Origin: Alphaproteobacteria bacterium
GTDB taxonomy: Bacteria > Pseudomonadota > Alphaproteobacteria > Rhodospirillales > WMHbin7
Assembly: GCA_015231795.1 (NCBI GenBank)
Contig: JADGAX010000003.1
Span: 248,001 to 312,000, forward strand
Direction: 5' to 3'
Length of the DNA: 64,000 bases
In this document: piece by piece, positions 35,805-48,732 of the stretch
Position numbering within the stretch: position 1 is the first letter of the stretch
Layout of the letters: every line of letters begins with the position of its first letter
Notes under the pieces: generated by a model
Told to the model about the DNA's origin: nothing
Seen by the model: only the letters and a program-made list of their open reading frames with translations
Database searches by the model: none
Translations under genes and position numbers: made by a program

Positions 35805-36128
35805 TCAAATCGCTTCCTTGAGTTCCTTGGCCGGACGGAAGGCAACCTTCTTGCTGGCCTTGATCTTGATGGCCTCGCCGGTGGCGGGGTTGCGGCCCAT
35901 GCGGGCGGCACGCTTCTTGACCTGCAGAACGCCCAGGCCGACGATGCGAACGCGGGCGCCCTTCTTCAGGTGCTTCGTGATCATGTCGACGACGTCGTTC
36001 AGAATGGCTTCCGACTGCTTCTTGGACATTTCATGCTTGGTCGCAGTCGCAGCAGCGAGGTGCTTGAGCGTGACGAGAGCGGGCTTGTCAGCCGCCGCCG
36101 CCGCCTTGGTCGTAGGTGCCTTGGCCAT
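35805..36128 (-). CDS. HU/IHF-family DNA-binding protein with Ala-rich N-terminal extension
   Basis: 107 residues from the ATG at 36128 (AGGGA upstream); an in-frame ATG at 36173 is less likely. The HU fold occupies about 35-107 with the DNA-binding beta arm KKRAARMGRNPATGEAIKIKASKK. HU proteins are usually about 90 residues; here the first 20 or so (KAPTTKAAAAADKP) are an added tail. It compacts and bends DNA. Divergent from the GH1 gene. Confidence 0.92.
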   Translation of the reverse strand: MAKAPTTKAAAAADKPALVTLKHLAAATATKHEMSKKQSEAILNDVVDMITKHLKKGARVRIVGLGVLQVKKRAARMGRNPATGEAIKIKASKKVAFRPAKELKEAI

Positions 36129-36369
36129 GTTTTTTATCCCTGAAAAGGTTGATCGATAGGCATGAAAGACCATAGAAATAAGGCGATTTCAAGCGGCAAC
36201 CCTCAAGGATATTGATAATAAACACTTTTCTCGCGGACAATTTTTGCGTCAAGGCTGCGACTCGGAACGTCGATTCTCTTTTTGGCTCGATGCGGCAAGG
36301 GATGGCGCAGTTCTTTCGTTTCGTGCATCCTTGTTCAAGTGATGATGCAAAGGCAAGGGAACAGAGATC

Positions 36370-37695
36370 ATGGCGGCACTGACCTTTCCGAAGAATTTTC
36401 TGTGGGGCGCATCGACCTCGTCTTATCAGATCGAGGGCGCGTTGAACGAGGATGGGCGCGGCCCGTGCATCTGGGACACTTATGCCGCTCAGGGGCGCAT
36501 CCAGGATGGCTCGACGGCGGCCATGGCTTGCGACCACTATCATCGCTATCTTGAAGACGTCGCCCTGATGAAGCAGGCGGGCTTCAACGCCTATCGCTTT
36601 TCCATCGCCTGGCCGCGCATTCTGCCCACGGGGACAGGCGCCGTGAACGAGAAGGGTCTTGATTTCTACGATCGTCTGGTCGATGCGCTTCTGGCCGCCA
36701 ACATTCGTCCGATGGCCTGTCTTTATCACTGGGACTTGCCGCAGCCCTTGGAGGACAAGGGCGGTTGGCAGGGCCGCGACGTGGTGGGGCCTTTCGCCGA
36801 CTATGCCCGCATCGTCACCAAGCGCTTGGCCGACCGGGTCAAAGACTGGATGATGCTGAACGAACCCAATGTGGTGGCCATTTTCGGCTATGGGCTGACC
36901 GATCAGGCGCCGGGCCTCAATCTGGGCGAGCAGGGCATTCTGCGCGCCCTTCATCACCAGAATTTGGCGCAGGGTGCTGCCTTGCGGGCTATTGCGGCGG
37001 AACATTCGGGGCTGACCACCGGAACGGTGATCAATCTGCAGCCTTGCCGGGCCGAGGACGACAAACCCGAAAACGTCGCCGCCGCCAAGCGCTGGGACGC
37101 GGTATGGAACCGCGTGCCGCTGGATGGCGTGATGCGGGGCAAGATTCCCGAAATTCTGGCCGAGAAGATGAAGGGCATCGTGCAGCCCGGCGACGAAGAG
37201 GCCATCCGCTTCCCCATCGATCTTTTGGGCATCAATTATTATTCGCGCATGACGATGAAGCACGAGGCGGGGCGCCCCTTTGACGTCACCTGGGGCGACG
37301 CGCATTGCGACCGTTGGACCTATATGGCCTGGCCGGTGCAGCCCGACGGGCTTTACGACCTGCTGATGGAGTTCAAGCGCGATTACGGCAATCCGGCGGT
37401 TTACATCGCCGAGAACGGGGCCGCCTATGACGACAAGGTGGAAGCCGACGGCTCCGTGCACGACCTCGAACGCGTGGCGTTCCTAAGAGATCATATAGAA
37501 GCGGTGGGACGTGCCGCCCAGGACGGCTGCAACGTGAAGGGCTATCTGGCCTGGAGCCTTTTGGACAATTTCGAATGGGGATTCGGCCTGTCCAAGCGTT
37601 TCGGCATCGTGCGCGTTGATTACGAAACGCAAAAGCGCACGCCCAAGGACAGCTATCGTTTCCTGGCCGAGGTCATCAAAAACGGAAGCCTCTGA
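36370..37695 (+). CDS. Beta-glucosidase, glycoside hydrolase family 1
   Basis: 441 residues spanning a complete GH1 barrel. WGASTSSYQIEGA at 12-24, acid/base E165 in LNEPN, nucleophile E348 in YIAENG, and SLLDNFEWGFGLSKRFG near 400-416. No signal peptide, so it acts in the cytoplasm on beta-glucosides (oligosaccharides or plant glycosides). No transporter or regulator is next to it. It converges with the Sel1 gene, 4 bases away. Confidence 0.95.
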   Translation: MAALTFPKNFLWGASTSSYQIEGALNEDGRGPCIWDTYAAQGRIQDGSTAAMACDHYHRYLEDVALMKQAGFNAYRFSIAWPRILPTGTGAVNEKGLDFYDRLVDALLAANIRPMACLYHWDLPQPLEDKGGWQGRDVVGPFADYARIVTKRLADRVKDWMMLNEPNVVAIFGYGLTDQAPGLNLGEQGILRALHHQNLAQGAALRAIAAEHSGLTTGTVINLQPCRAEDDKPENVAAAKRWDAVWNRVPLDGVMRGKIPEILAEKMKGIVQPGDEEAIRFPIDLLGINYYSRMTMKHEAGRPFDVTWGDAHCDRWTYMAWPVQPDGLYDLLMEFKRDYGNPAVYIAENGAAYDDKVEADGSVHDLERVAFLRDHIEAVGRAAQDGCNVKGYLAWSLLDNFEWGFGLSKRFGIVRVDYETQKRTPKDSYRFLAEVIKNGSL

Positions 37696-37699
37696 TCCC

Positions 37700-39394
37700 T
37701 CAGTATTCCTTGGCCCCTTTTTTCGCGGCGCCGTTGGCGAATTTCAAAGCACCTTCCACTTGCTGGCGCGCTTTGGCGTCGCAGGCGGATTTGTTGGCCA
37801 TGTTGGCGAATTCCTCTTCCGCCATGCCGATGGCGGTCGACATCGCCGGATCGGATTTGACGCGCGACTGAATGCGCTGATCGAGCTGGCTGGCGAAGCG
37901 GTCGAGCTGACTTGCCGCTTCCGCGCCGAAAAATCTGCAACGCCGGTTGATCAACTGGGCGGGCATCAGGCTGGCCCATATCTTGGCTTCGGCATCCTTG
38001 GCCTTGAACTCCTGATAGCGCGGCCGCAAGGTTGCCGCCAGACCTGCCCGCATGATTTTGGCGGCCTGCTCGTCGCAACTTTTCCCAGCCGCGGCGCTGC
38101 GCGCTTCGCCAAGCAAGCCGTCCGCGCTCTTGCCCAGTTTTGCGGCCTCTTCCTTGAACGACGCTTCGACGAGGCTACGTTCTTCCCCGCTCAATCCCTT
38201 GCAGACCGAATCGACGCTTAAGGACAGCGCCTTGCTTTTCAGCGAGGAAGCGGGGGCTGCGCCGTCGGGGGCTGCTGTGGCGCCGGCTGTGGCTGGAAGA
38301 GAGACGCCCAGCCGCCTCAACGCATCCTTGGCGTTTTGGTTGTTGCCTTGGGCGGCAAGTTTGTACCAAGCCTGGGCTTTGTCCATGTCCTTGGGCATGG
38401 CGTTGCCCTGTTCCGCCAAATAGCCCAGGCGATATTGCGCGCTGCTTTCGCCTTGCTCGCCCGCCATCCGATACAGCATCAGGGCGCTGTCCATGTCCTG
38501 CGCCAAGCCGCTGCCCAGTTCGTACAATCGCCCCAGCAGCGTCATGGCCTTCACCTGGTTGCCCTCTACCGCTTTTCGCAGATGCGTGACGGCTCTGTTG
38601 GTGTCGCGCTCGATTTCCTTGCCCGCTAGAAATAGCTCGCCCAAATGCAGCGAGGCGGCGGCATGGCCGCTCTTTTCGCTCTCCTCAAGCTTGTTAAGGC
38701 CAGCTTCGACGTTCTTGGCGGTGCCGCGCCCTGATATTTGTCTAAGGGCCATGTCCAGTCCGGCGCGCCGGTGCCCGGCCTGGCTCAGGACCGCCAGTTC
38801 GGCATAGGCCGCTTCGTCGGAAATCTGGCTGGCCTGGATCGATTTCAGCAGCCCGATATATTTTACATCCAGGGCGGCGGCCAGATCGTAACGTTTTTTC
38901 CAGGCCTGTCCGCCGTCCTCGCCATCCTTCAATTCGGCCAGCCGTTTCATGGCGGGAATCAGCTCCAGGTTGGCCGCCCGTCGGTACCAATTCCTGGCGA
39001 TGGCGTCGTCGGCCAAGACGCCTTCGCCGGTCTCGTAAACGCGCCCAAGTTCGTAGGCCGCCCAGGGAAATTGCTTTTCTGCGGCCCTGCTAAGCCAAGC
39101 GGACTGCAAAGCAAGGTCGCGCTCGACGCCGTTGCCCAAACGGTAATGGCGGGCCAAAGCCATTTGTGCGGCGGGAAAGCCCTGCTCGGCGGCTTGCCGC
39201 ACCCAGGTAATGTCCGAGGTCTGAATGCCACGGAATGTGTAGATGATGGCGGCACTGCCAAGTTGCGTAACAGGAGGCTGGGGGGCTGGCTGCGCGCCTA
39301 ATGGAAGCGCGGCCAGCCATGCGCCAGCCAGTGCCAATAGCGCCAGCAGGGGCTGGCGGCGCATTTTTCCATAGGGGCGGTCGGGATTGGCCAT
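37700..39394 (-). CDS. Secreted Sel1-repeat protein
   Basis: 564 residues. An N-terminal hydrophobic segment (LLALLALAGAWLAALPLGAQP, about 15-36) acts as a signal peptide. About seven Sel1-like repeats follow (WVRQAAEQGFPAAQMALARHYRLGNGV, AYELGRVYETGEGV, AMTLLGRLYELGSGL, AQYRLGYLAEQGNAM and others) up to about 380. The C-terminal 180 residues are a different domain with several Cys (CKGLSGEE, GKSCDEQ, RRCRFF, KSACDAK). Sel1 proteins are periplasmic or surface scaffolds. The partner is unknown. Confidence 0.88.
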   Translation of the reverse strand: MANPDRPYGKMRRQPLLALLALAGAWLAALPLGAQPAPQPPVTQLGSAAIIYTFRGIQTSDITWVRQAAEQGFPAAQMALARHYRLGNGVERDLALQSAWLSRAAEKQFPWAAYELGRVYETGEGVLADDAIARNWYRRAANLELIPAMKRLAELKDGEDGGQAWKKRYDLAAALDVKYIGLLKSIQASQISDEAAYAELAVLSQAGHRRAGLDMALRQISGRGTAKNVEAGLNKLEESEKSGHAAASLHLGELFLAGKEIERDTNRAVTHLRKAVEGNQVKAMTLLGRLYELGSGLAQDMDSALMLYRMAGEQGESSAQYRLGYLAEQGNAMPKDMDKAQAWYKLAAQGNNQNAKDALRRLGVSLPATAGATAAPDGAAPASSLKSKALSLSVDSVCKGLSGEERSLVEASFKEEAAKLGKSADGLLGEARSAAAGKSCDEQAAKIMRAGLAATLRPRYQEFKAKDAEAKIWASLMPAQLINRRCRFFGAEAASQLDRFASQLDQRIQSRVKSDPAMSTAIGMAEEEFANMANKSACDAKARQQVEGALKFANGAAKKGAKEY

Positions 39395-39562
39395 GAGGGC
39401 AATCTTTCCTGGGAAGCCTACAAAGGCTTGTAATTTAGCACAGTTCTCACGTTAACACATATTCACGTCAATTCATGCGCCTCACATCTTGTGTTTAAGG
39501 ACAGGCAATATGGAGGGAGTAGATTCACCCACATCAGGCATTTTTTTATGATCCCGCACCTT

Positions 39563-39599
39563 AACCGCGACGGCGTTTATACCCGTCGCGGTTTTTTTT
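39563..39599 (+). terminator. Strong terminator with no upstream gene (possible small RNA end)
   Basis: AACCGCGACGG (39563-39573) pairs with CCGTCGCGG (39583-39591) over 9 bases, followed by eight T. The gap 39395-39729 contains no gene reading into it on the plus strand, so it probably ends a small RNA or a short leader transcript starting somewhere in 39400-39500. A 13-codon frame (39510-39551, AAGGACAGG upstream) precedes it and may be a leader peptide. I see no known RNA family. Confidence 0.75.
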
Positions 39600-39685
39600 G
39601 CGCCTTTGCAGTGCGGTATATGCATGCCGTGAATTGCTGCAATGCAAAATTAGAGGAAGCGAATTTGACTGACATCCTCTATATC

Positions 39686-39699
39686 TTGAGGCAGATCAA
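39686..39699. promoter_or_regulatory. FNR-like box near the DUF1127 gene
   Basis: TTGAGGCAGATCAA matches TTGAT-N4-ATCAA with one mismatch. It is centred 37 bases before the ATG, so activation from -41.5 would put the start point at about the ATG. It may be a repressor site or coincidence. Confidence 0.3.
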
Positions 39700-39729
39700 G
39701 TTTCTGTACGCAGATTGGAGTTTCGGCAC

Positions 39730-40050
39730 ATGCTCAAAGTGAACAGTTATTCCGCAGGATGGATCCACAGCTACGCCGCTGCGGATCAGGATAATGCCGC
39801 CCAGGCTTTCGGCTGGGTCGAAAAGCTGAGCTGGCTAGCCGTTCGCGCCCTTGTCGGCCTGGCTTCCTGGAACGAGAGGCGCCGGATCAGCGCCGAGTTG
39901 ATGGCCATGGACGACCGCCAATTGGCCGATATCGGCTTGGTACGCACCGACATCGACCGGGTCGCCAGCGGCCAATATGAAGATGTCAGGCATGTTCCCA
40001 AGCCCTCTTTCGACGGGCGTTACGCGTCCGACCAGCGCTTGGCTGCTTAA
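39730..40050 (+). CDS. DUF1127 family protein
   Basis: 106 residues from the ATG at 39730 (GGAG 9 bases upstream; the in-frame TTG at 39715 overlaps that site). The C-terminal half holds the DUF1127 motif: SWNERRRISAELMAMDDRQLADIGLVRTDIDRVA. DUF1127 proteins are small arginine-rich alphaproteobacterial proteins, some of which bind RNA and affect RNA turnover, phosphate or virulence. This one has an N-terminal extension of about 50 residues compared with the minimal form. Confidence 0.88.
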   Translation: MLKVNSYSAGWIHSYAAADQDNAAQAFGWVEKLSWLAVRALVGLASWNERRRISAELMAMDDRQLADIGLVRTDIDRVASGQYEDVRHVPKPSFDGRYASDQRLAA

Positions 40051-40067
40051 ATCGGTCATCCTTCTTT

Positions 40068-40105
40068 AAGGCCCTGGGCGATATTTTCGCCTTCAGGGCC
40101 TTTTT
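40068..40105 (+). terminator. Terminator after the DUF1127 gene
   Basis: AAGGCCCTG (40068-40076) pairs with CAGGGCCTT (40094-40102) with an inner GGCGA/TCGCC stem, followed by TTTTT. Confidence 0.92.
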
Positions 40106-40221
40106 CTTGCCCTATTTTCGAGTCACACCGTTGCCGTAGCCGACAGGCTATGGCAAAAACAGGCGCGGCCCGATTCCACGGGCGGCCATTGTTCAACGAC
40201 GGTTTCGACGAGGTATCCGAC

Positions 40222-41094
40222 ATGGTTCGACGCGTCCGCAAGGCGGTGTTTCCCGTTGGCGGCATGGGCACCCGGTTTCTTCCCGCCACCAAGGCGATGC
40301 CCAAAGAGATGCTTCCGGTTGTCGACAAGCCCCTGATCCAGTACGCCGTCGAAGAGGCGCAGGCGGCGGGCATCGAACATTTCATCTTCGTGACCGGTCG
40401 CGGCAAGGGGGCGCTTGAGGACCATTTCGATCACGCCCCGCAACTCGAGCGGCTGTTGCTTGAGCGGCGCAAGACCAAGGAGATCGAAGCCGTCACCTCC
40501 TGGATGCCCAAGTCGGGACAGGTCTCCTATACCCGTCAGCAAGAACCGTTGGGTCTGGGCCACGCCGTTTGGTGCGCCCGCGATCTGGTGGGCGACGAAC
40601 CTTTCGCCGTGCTGCTGCCCGACGATCTGGTGCGCGCTCGCGTGCCGTGCCTGCGCCAGATGGTCGATGTATGGGTGGAAACCGGCGGCAGCATGGTGGC
40701 CGTGATGGACGTGCCCCGTGAACACACCAAGCGCTACGGCATCCTGGATGTCGAAAAGGACGACGGCAAGCTGGCGCGCGCCAAGGGCCTAGTGGAAAAG
40801 CCCGAACCCGAGGTCGCGCCCTCCACTCTGTCCATCATCGGGCGTTACATTCTGCATCCCAAGGTGTTCGACTATCTCGAACTTCAGCAGCGGGGTGCGG
40901 GCGGCGAAGTGCAGTTGACCGACGCCATGGCCAAAACGATCGGCCAAGTGCCTTTCCACGGGCTTCGTTTCGAAGGCCAGCGCTTCGATTGCGGCGACAA
41001 AGTGGGCTTCCTGGCCGCCAATGTCGTGTATGGATTGGATCGGCCAGACCTTGCCGACGAATTCCGCGAAGCCCTGAAGTCCATCGAAATCTAA
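40222..41094 (+). CDS. galU: UTP--glucose-1-phosphate uridylyltransferase
   Basis: 290 residues from the ATG at 40222 (GAGG upstream). The longer frame from 40150 would add an unconserved tail. Motifs: KAVFPVGGMGTRFLPATKAMPKEMLPVVDKPLIQYAVEEA, QEPLGLGHAVWCA, VLLPDD, GLVEKP, GRYILHPKVF, GQRFDCGDKVGFL. It makes UDP-glucose. ugd, pgm and pmm genes follow, so this is a nucleotide-sugar supply operon for polysaccharides. Confidence 0.96.
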   Translation: MVRRVRKAVFPVGGMGTRFLPATKAMPKEMLPVVDKPLIQYAVEEAQAAGIEHFIFVTGRGKGALEDHFDHAPQLERLLLERRKTKEIEAVTSWMPKSGQVSYTRQQEPLGLGHAVWCARDLVGDEPFAVLLPDDLVRARVPCLRQMVDVWVETGGSMVAVMDVPREHTKRYGILDVEKDDGKLARAKGLVEKPEPEVAPSTLSIIGRYILHPKVFDYLELQQRGAGGEVQLTDAMAKTIGQVPFHGLRFEGQRFDCGDKVGFLAANVVYGLDRPDLADEFREALKSIEI

Positions 41095-41124
41095 AATCGA
41101 CTTTTCCCAGCGAAGGATCATCGC

Positions 41125-45464
<4,340 letters not shown>

Positions 45465-45472
<8 letters not shown>

Positions 45473-46208
45473 CCGGCATGAGGTTGCGTAGCCGGGCTGC
45501 CTGAATTTCCTGCTCCATTTCGTTTAGAACGCCGGATGTGAATCCCTCGGACTGCATATGTTGCAGGGCTTGCGCCAATGAGGGCACCAAGTCGGCATGC
45601 TTCTTATTGACGTAAAGAAATAGCGGAACACTGTTGATCGGCGGGTCGAGCGAGAGAAGAGGGCCTGCCTTCATGCGGTCGATTTCAGGCCAAGCGTTGT
45701 ATCCCAACACCGCGACGCTGCAGCGCCCTGCCTTCAGCATCAGGATTGATTGGGCGACGTCGTTGGCAATCGTGCGATCCATGCTCTCCGTTGCCGCCTC
45801 GGCCAGTTTCATGCCGCGAAGGATGCACAGGCTGAATGGCTTCAAACTATCCCAGCCGTCGATTCTGAATGTCATGCCCGTGGTGAAAACTACCGTGTGG
45901 TAGCTCAACATTGGCACCGGCACCTGGACCAGATTGGGATAGAGTTTCTCCAGACCCGCCACGCGGACTTGGTCTCCCGCCGTCTGGCCGTTGTCGGCGG
46001 CCTGCAGGGCGCGTTCGCTGGGCAGGGTTCTGAATTCCGTCTCGACGCCCGAGCGGCGGAACGCCTCGGCCGATATTCTGGCGGCATAGCGGGCCAGCGG
46101 GTCTTCTCGTTGCGACAAGACGAGTTTTTCCCTGGCGGCGCTGCGCTCCTGGGCGAAGGCGGGAAGCCAAGAAAAACACATCAGCATAATGAGAAACAGG
46201 CGGCGCAT
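45465..46208 (-). CDS. Solute-binding-like periplasmic protein (SBP_bac_3 type), copy 2
   Basis: 247 residues; signal peptide MRRLFLIMLMCFSWLPAFA. The family fold is suggested by LSQREDPLARYAARISAEAFRRSGVETEF, VVFTTGMTFRIDGWDSLKPFSLC, MLKAGRCSVAVLGYNAWPEID and PPINSVPLFLYVNKKHADLVP. It is a clear paralogue of the upstream gene (46222-46947), 13 bases away. Start M at 46208 chosen for the signal peptide. No permease genes are near; the sensor kinase two genes upstream suggests the pair binds a ligand for it. Confidence 0.8.
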
Positions 46209-46221
46209 GGTTTTGATTTCC

Positions 46222-46947
46222 TTATCTCGCCAGCGGCTCGTTGCGCTGCCGCGCGGTCTGAATTTCCTTTTCGAAGGGAGAAAGCAGTGCCGCCGTCGTG
46301 CCATCCTTTTGCATCCTTAGAAGTTCGGCAACCAGCTTTGGAACTAGGTGCTTGTGCTTCTTGTTGACGTAAAGATAGAGAGGCGTGCTGGCAATCGGCG
46401 GTTCCAGCGAGCGTAGAGTCTGTGCCTGCAGGCGATCAATTTCCGGCCAAACGACATATCCCAGAATGCCAACTTGGCATCGCCCGGCCAGCAGCATCTT
46501 GATCATTTGAGGCACATCGTTGGTGAAGTATCGATTCATGCCCTCCGTTCCATCCTCGGCCAGCTTCATGCCGCGAGAGACGCAAAGGCTGTAGGGGCGC
46601 AGACTCTCCCAGCCATCGACTTTGAAGATTAGCCCCGTCGTGAAGGCGACCGTATCAAAATTAAGCAAAGGCTCGGGCACTTGGATCAGATTGGGGTATT
46701 GCGCCTCTAGTCCAGCCATACGCGCCAGTTCGCCGTCCGTCTCGCCGTCATCCGCCTCTTGAATGGCCCGCAGGCTTGGCAGGACTTTGGCCTTTGCCGT
46801 GATCCCGATACGACGGTAAGCCTCGGAAGCGATGGCGAAAGCGGATCTGGCCAGCAGATTGTCGCGCTGGGACAGAACAATTTGCTCGCTGGCTTGGGCC
46901 GGAAAGCAGATAAGCCACGCCAGGAAAAGTGACAGCGACCAGCGCAT
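46222..46947 (-). CDS. Solute-binding-like periplasmic protein (SBP_bac_3 type), copy 1
   Basis: 241 residues; signal peptide MRWSLSLFLAWLICFPAQA. Paralogous to the downstream gene throughout (LSQRDNLLARSAFAIASEAYRRIG, VAFTTGLIFKVDGWESLRPYSLC, PPIASTPLYLYVNKKHKHLVP). Start at 46947, 10 bases after the kinase stop. No ABC permease or ATPase is close, so uptake is less likely than sensing. Ligand unknown. Confidence 0.8.
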   Translation of the reverse strand: MRWSLSLFLAWLICFPAQASEQIVLSQRDNLLARSAFAIASEAYRRIGITAKAKVLPSLRAIQEADDGETDGELARMAGLEAQYPNLIQVPEPLLNFDTVAFTTGLIFKVDGWESLRPYSLCVSRGMKLAEDGTEGMNRYFTNDVPQMIKMLLAGRCQVGILGYVVWPEIDRLQAQTLRSLEPPIASTPLYLYVNKKHKHLVPKLVAELLRMQKDGTTAALLSPFEKEIQTARQRNEPLAR

Positions 46948-46957
46948 GGCCTGTTCC

Positions 46958-48463
46958 CTAGTCCCTTTCCGGTTGCTGCGGCAAGGCCCCTTGCCCAAGG
47001 GTGAAATAGAAGGTTGTGCCCTCTGTTGGTTTCGATTCGTACCAGATGCGCCCATGATGCAGCTGAACGATCCGTTTGCAGATGGCAAGCCCGATGCCGG
47101 TTCCCGGATAGGCCTGCTTGGTGTGATGGCGGCGAAAAATGTCGAAAATATCCTGGTTCGACGCTTCGATGCCGATGCCGTTGTCGGTGACGGAAATGAC
47201 GGGTTCGCCTTCTTGGATTTTGCAATCGATCCTGACGTCAAGCGCAACGCCGGGCCTTGAAAATTTGATGGCGTTGTCGATCAGATTTTCGAACAACTCG
47301 GCGATCAGGGCGGCGTTGCCCTCGATTTCCGGCAAAGGACCCACTCTGACGCAGGCCCCTGACTTTTCGACGAGCTGGCTTAACTTGTCGATCGCCGTGC
47401 GGCAGACGGCGTCAAGCTGCACCGTCGTGAAGGTCAAGCCGCGGCCCAGGCGCGAAAAGGTCAAAAGGTCGTTGACCAGCTTGTACATCTGCCGGGCGTT
47501 GCCGATGATGTAATCGAGATATTCGTCGGCGTTGGCGTCGAAGCGGCCGCGATAATCCTTCTCAAGTTTCTGGGCGTAAAGCGCTATGCCTCGCAACGGC
47601 TCTTGCAAATCGTGCGACGCCACATAGGCGAAACGCTGCAATTCAGAGTTGCTGATGGTCAGCTTCTCGACCAAGTCTTGAAGTTTCGCCTCGGTCTCGC
47701 GCCGCTGGTTGATTTCAGTTTCCATGTCCAAATTCGACGCTTGCAAATCCTTGTAGGCCTTGCGAAGCGAATCTTGCATGGATTGGATCGCCTGAACCAT
47801 GCGGTCCAGTTCGTCGGGTTCGGCCCCGATGGGGCGGTCAAGCGCCAGTCGGGGCGCCGTGCTTCTGAGGTCGAAGGAGTCGACCGACTGGGCAAGATCA
47901 ATCAAGTGGCGGGTGACAAGGCGGTAGACGATCAAAAGAATGAACAGCGAGACGATGAAGGTTTTGATTCCCTGGTTGAACAAGATCATCAAAGCACTGC
48001 CGAACAGTCTGGCGTAAACATGTTCGAACGTGGCCTCGACCCGCAGGGTTCCGATGGCGTGCGGCCCATTGTGGTCGGTGAAGATCAGCGGAAACTCGCG
48101 CACGATGGGCGGATTCTCCAGCGGCGTTCCCGAACGGATAACCAGCGGCTGACGGCCGTCGCTGTTCGTTTCGCGTAATTCCAGGGCTTGAATGTCGGGC
48201 AGGCGCTGAATGCCGCCTAGTTGCAGCTTGATTTGCTCTGTGTCGAATTGCCACAGCCCGCCCGCCAAACTGTCGGCATAGCTGCTGCGCAATTCGGCCA
48301 AGCGTTGCTCGATCTCGCTGACGTCGCGCCGATATTCGAAATAGAGTTGGCCCACGGTCAGCGCCAGCGTCACGACCGAACTGACGAGAAGAATCGAAAT
48401 CAGCAAGCGCCAGCCGATGCCACGATATAACCGCCTGGAGGGTGCTGGCACCTGCAAACCCAT
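46958..48463 (-). CDS. Membrane sensor histidine kinase with HAMP
   Basis: 501 residues from the ATG at 48463; an in-frame TTG at 48493 is the longer alternative. Two membrane helices flank a periplasmic region of about 110 residues. HAMP-like linker, a coiled coil (DSLRKAYKDLQASNLDMETEINQRRETEAKLQDLVEKL), HisKA with the phosphoacceptor in FAYVASHDLQEPLRGI, and HATPase (ENLIDNAIKF, DNGIGI, GTGIGLAICKR). The two solute-binding-like genes follow at once, so they may present ligand to its periplasmic domain. No response regulator is adjacent. Confidence 0.9.
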   Translation of the reverse strand: MGLQVPAPSRRLYRGIGWRLLISILLVSSVVTLALTVGQLYFEYRRDVSEIEQRLAELRSSYADSLAGGLWQFDTEQIKLQLGGIQRLPDIQALELRETNSDGRQPLVIRSGTPLENPPIVREFPLIFTDHNGPHAIGTLRVEATFEHVYARLFGSALMILFNQGIKTFIVSLFILLIVYRLVTRHLIDLAQSVDSFDLRSTAPRLALDRPIGAEPDELDRMVQAIQSMQDSLRKAYKDLQASNLDMETEINQRRETEAKLQDLVEKLTISNSELQRFAYVASHDLQEPLRGIALYAQKLEKDYRGRFDANADEYLDYIIGNARQMYKLVNDLLTFSRLGRGLTFTTVQLDAVCRTAIDKLSQLVEKSGACVRVGPLPEIEGNAALIAELFENLIDNAIKFSRPGVALDVRIDCKIQEGEPVISVTDNGIGIEASNQDIFDIFRRHHTKQAYPGTGIGLAICKRIVQLHHGRIWYESKPTEGTTFYFTLGQGALPQQPERD

Positions 48464-48732
48464 TTTCAACGTCGTCGGATTGTCATAGGCCAAAAGAATC
48501 GGTCTTCCCTGACGGTGGATGTCTGCCCCGCTTATGACAACAGAATGACAGGACAGGCGTGTTTCGTCGAGCCGAACTTACGGGGGAGATGAAGCAAGTA
48601 TGATGAATTTATATTTCCGTACAATAAGTTGCATGAATGAGGTGGGGAAATCGAGCCCCTGCCGTTTTCTCTCATTTTGATTTCACCAAATCATCACACA
48701 CGCTTTTCTAAAGCCGTATTAAAAGCCAAGCC

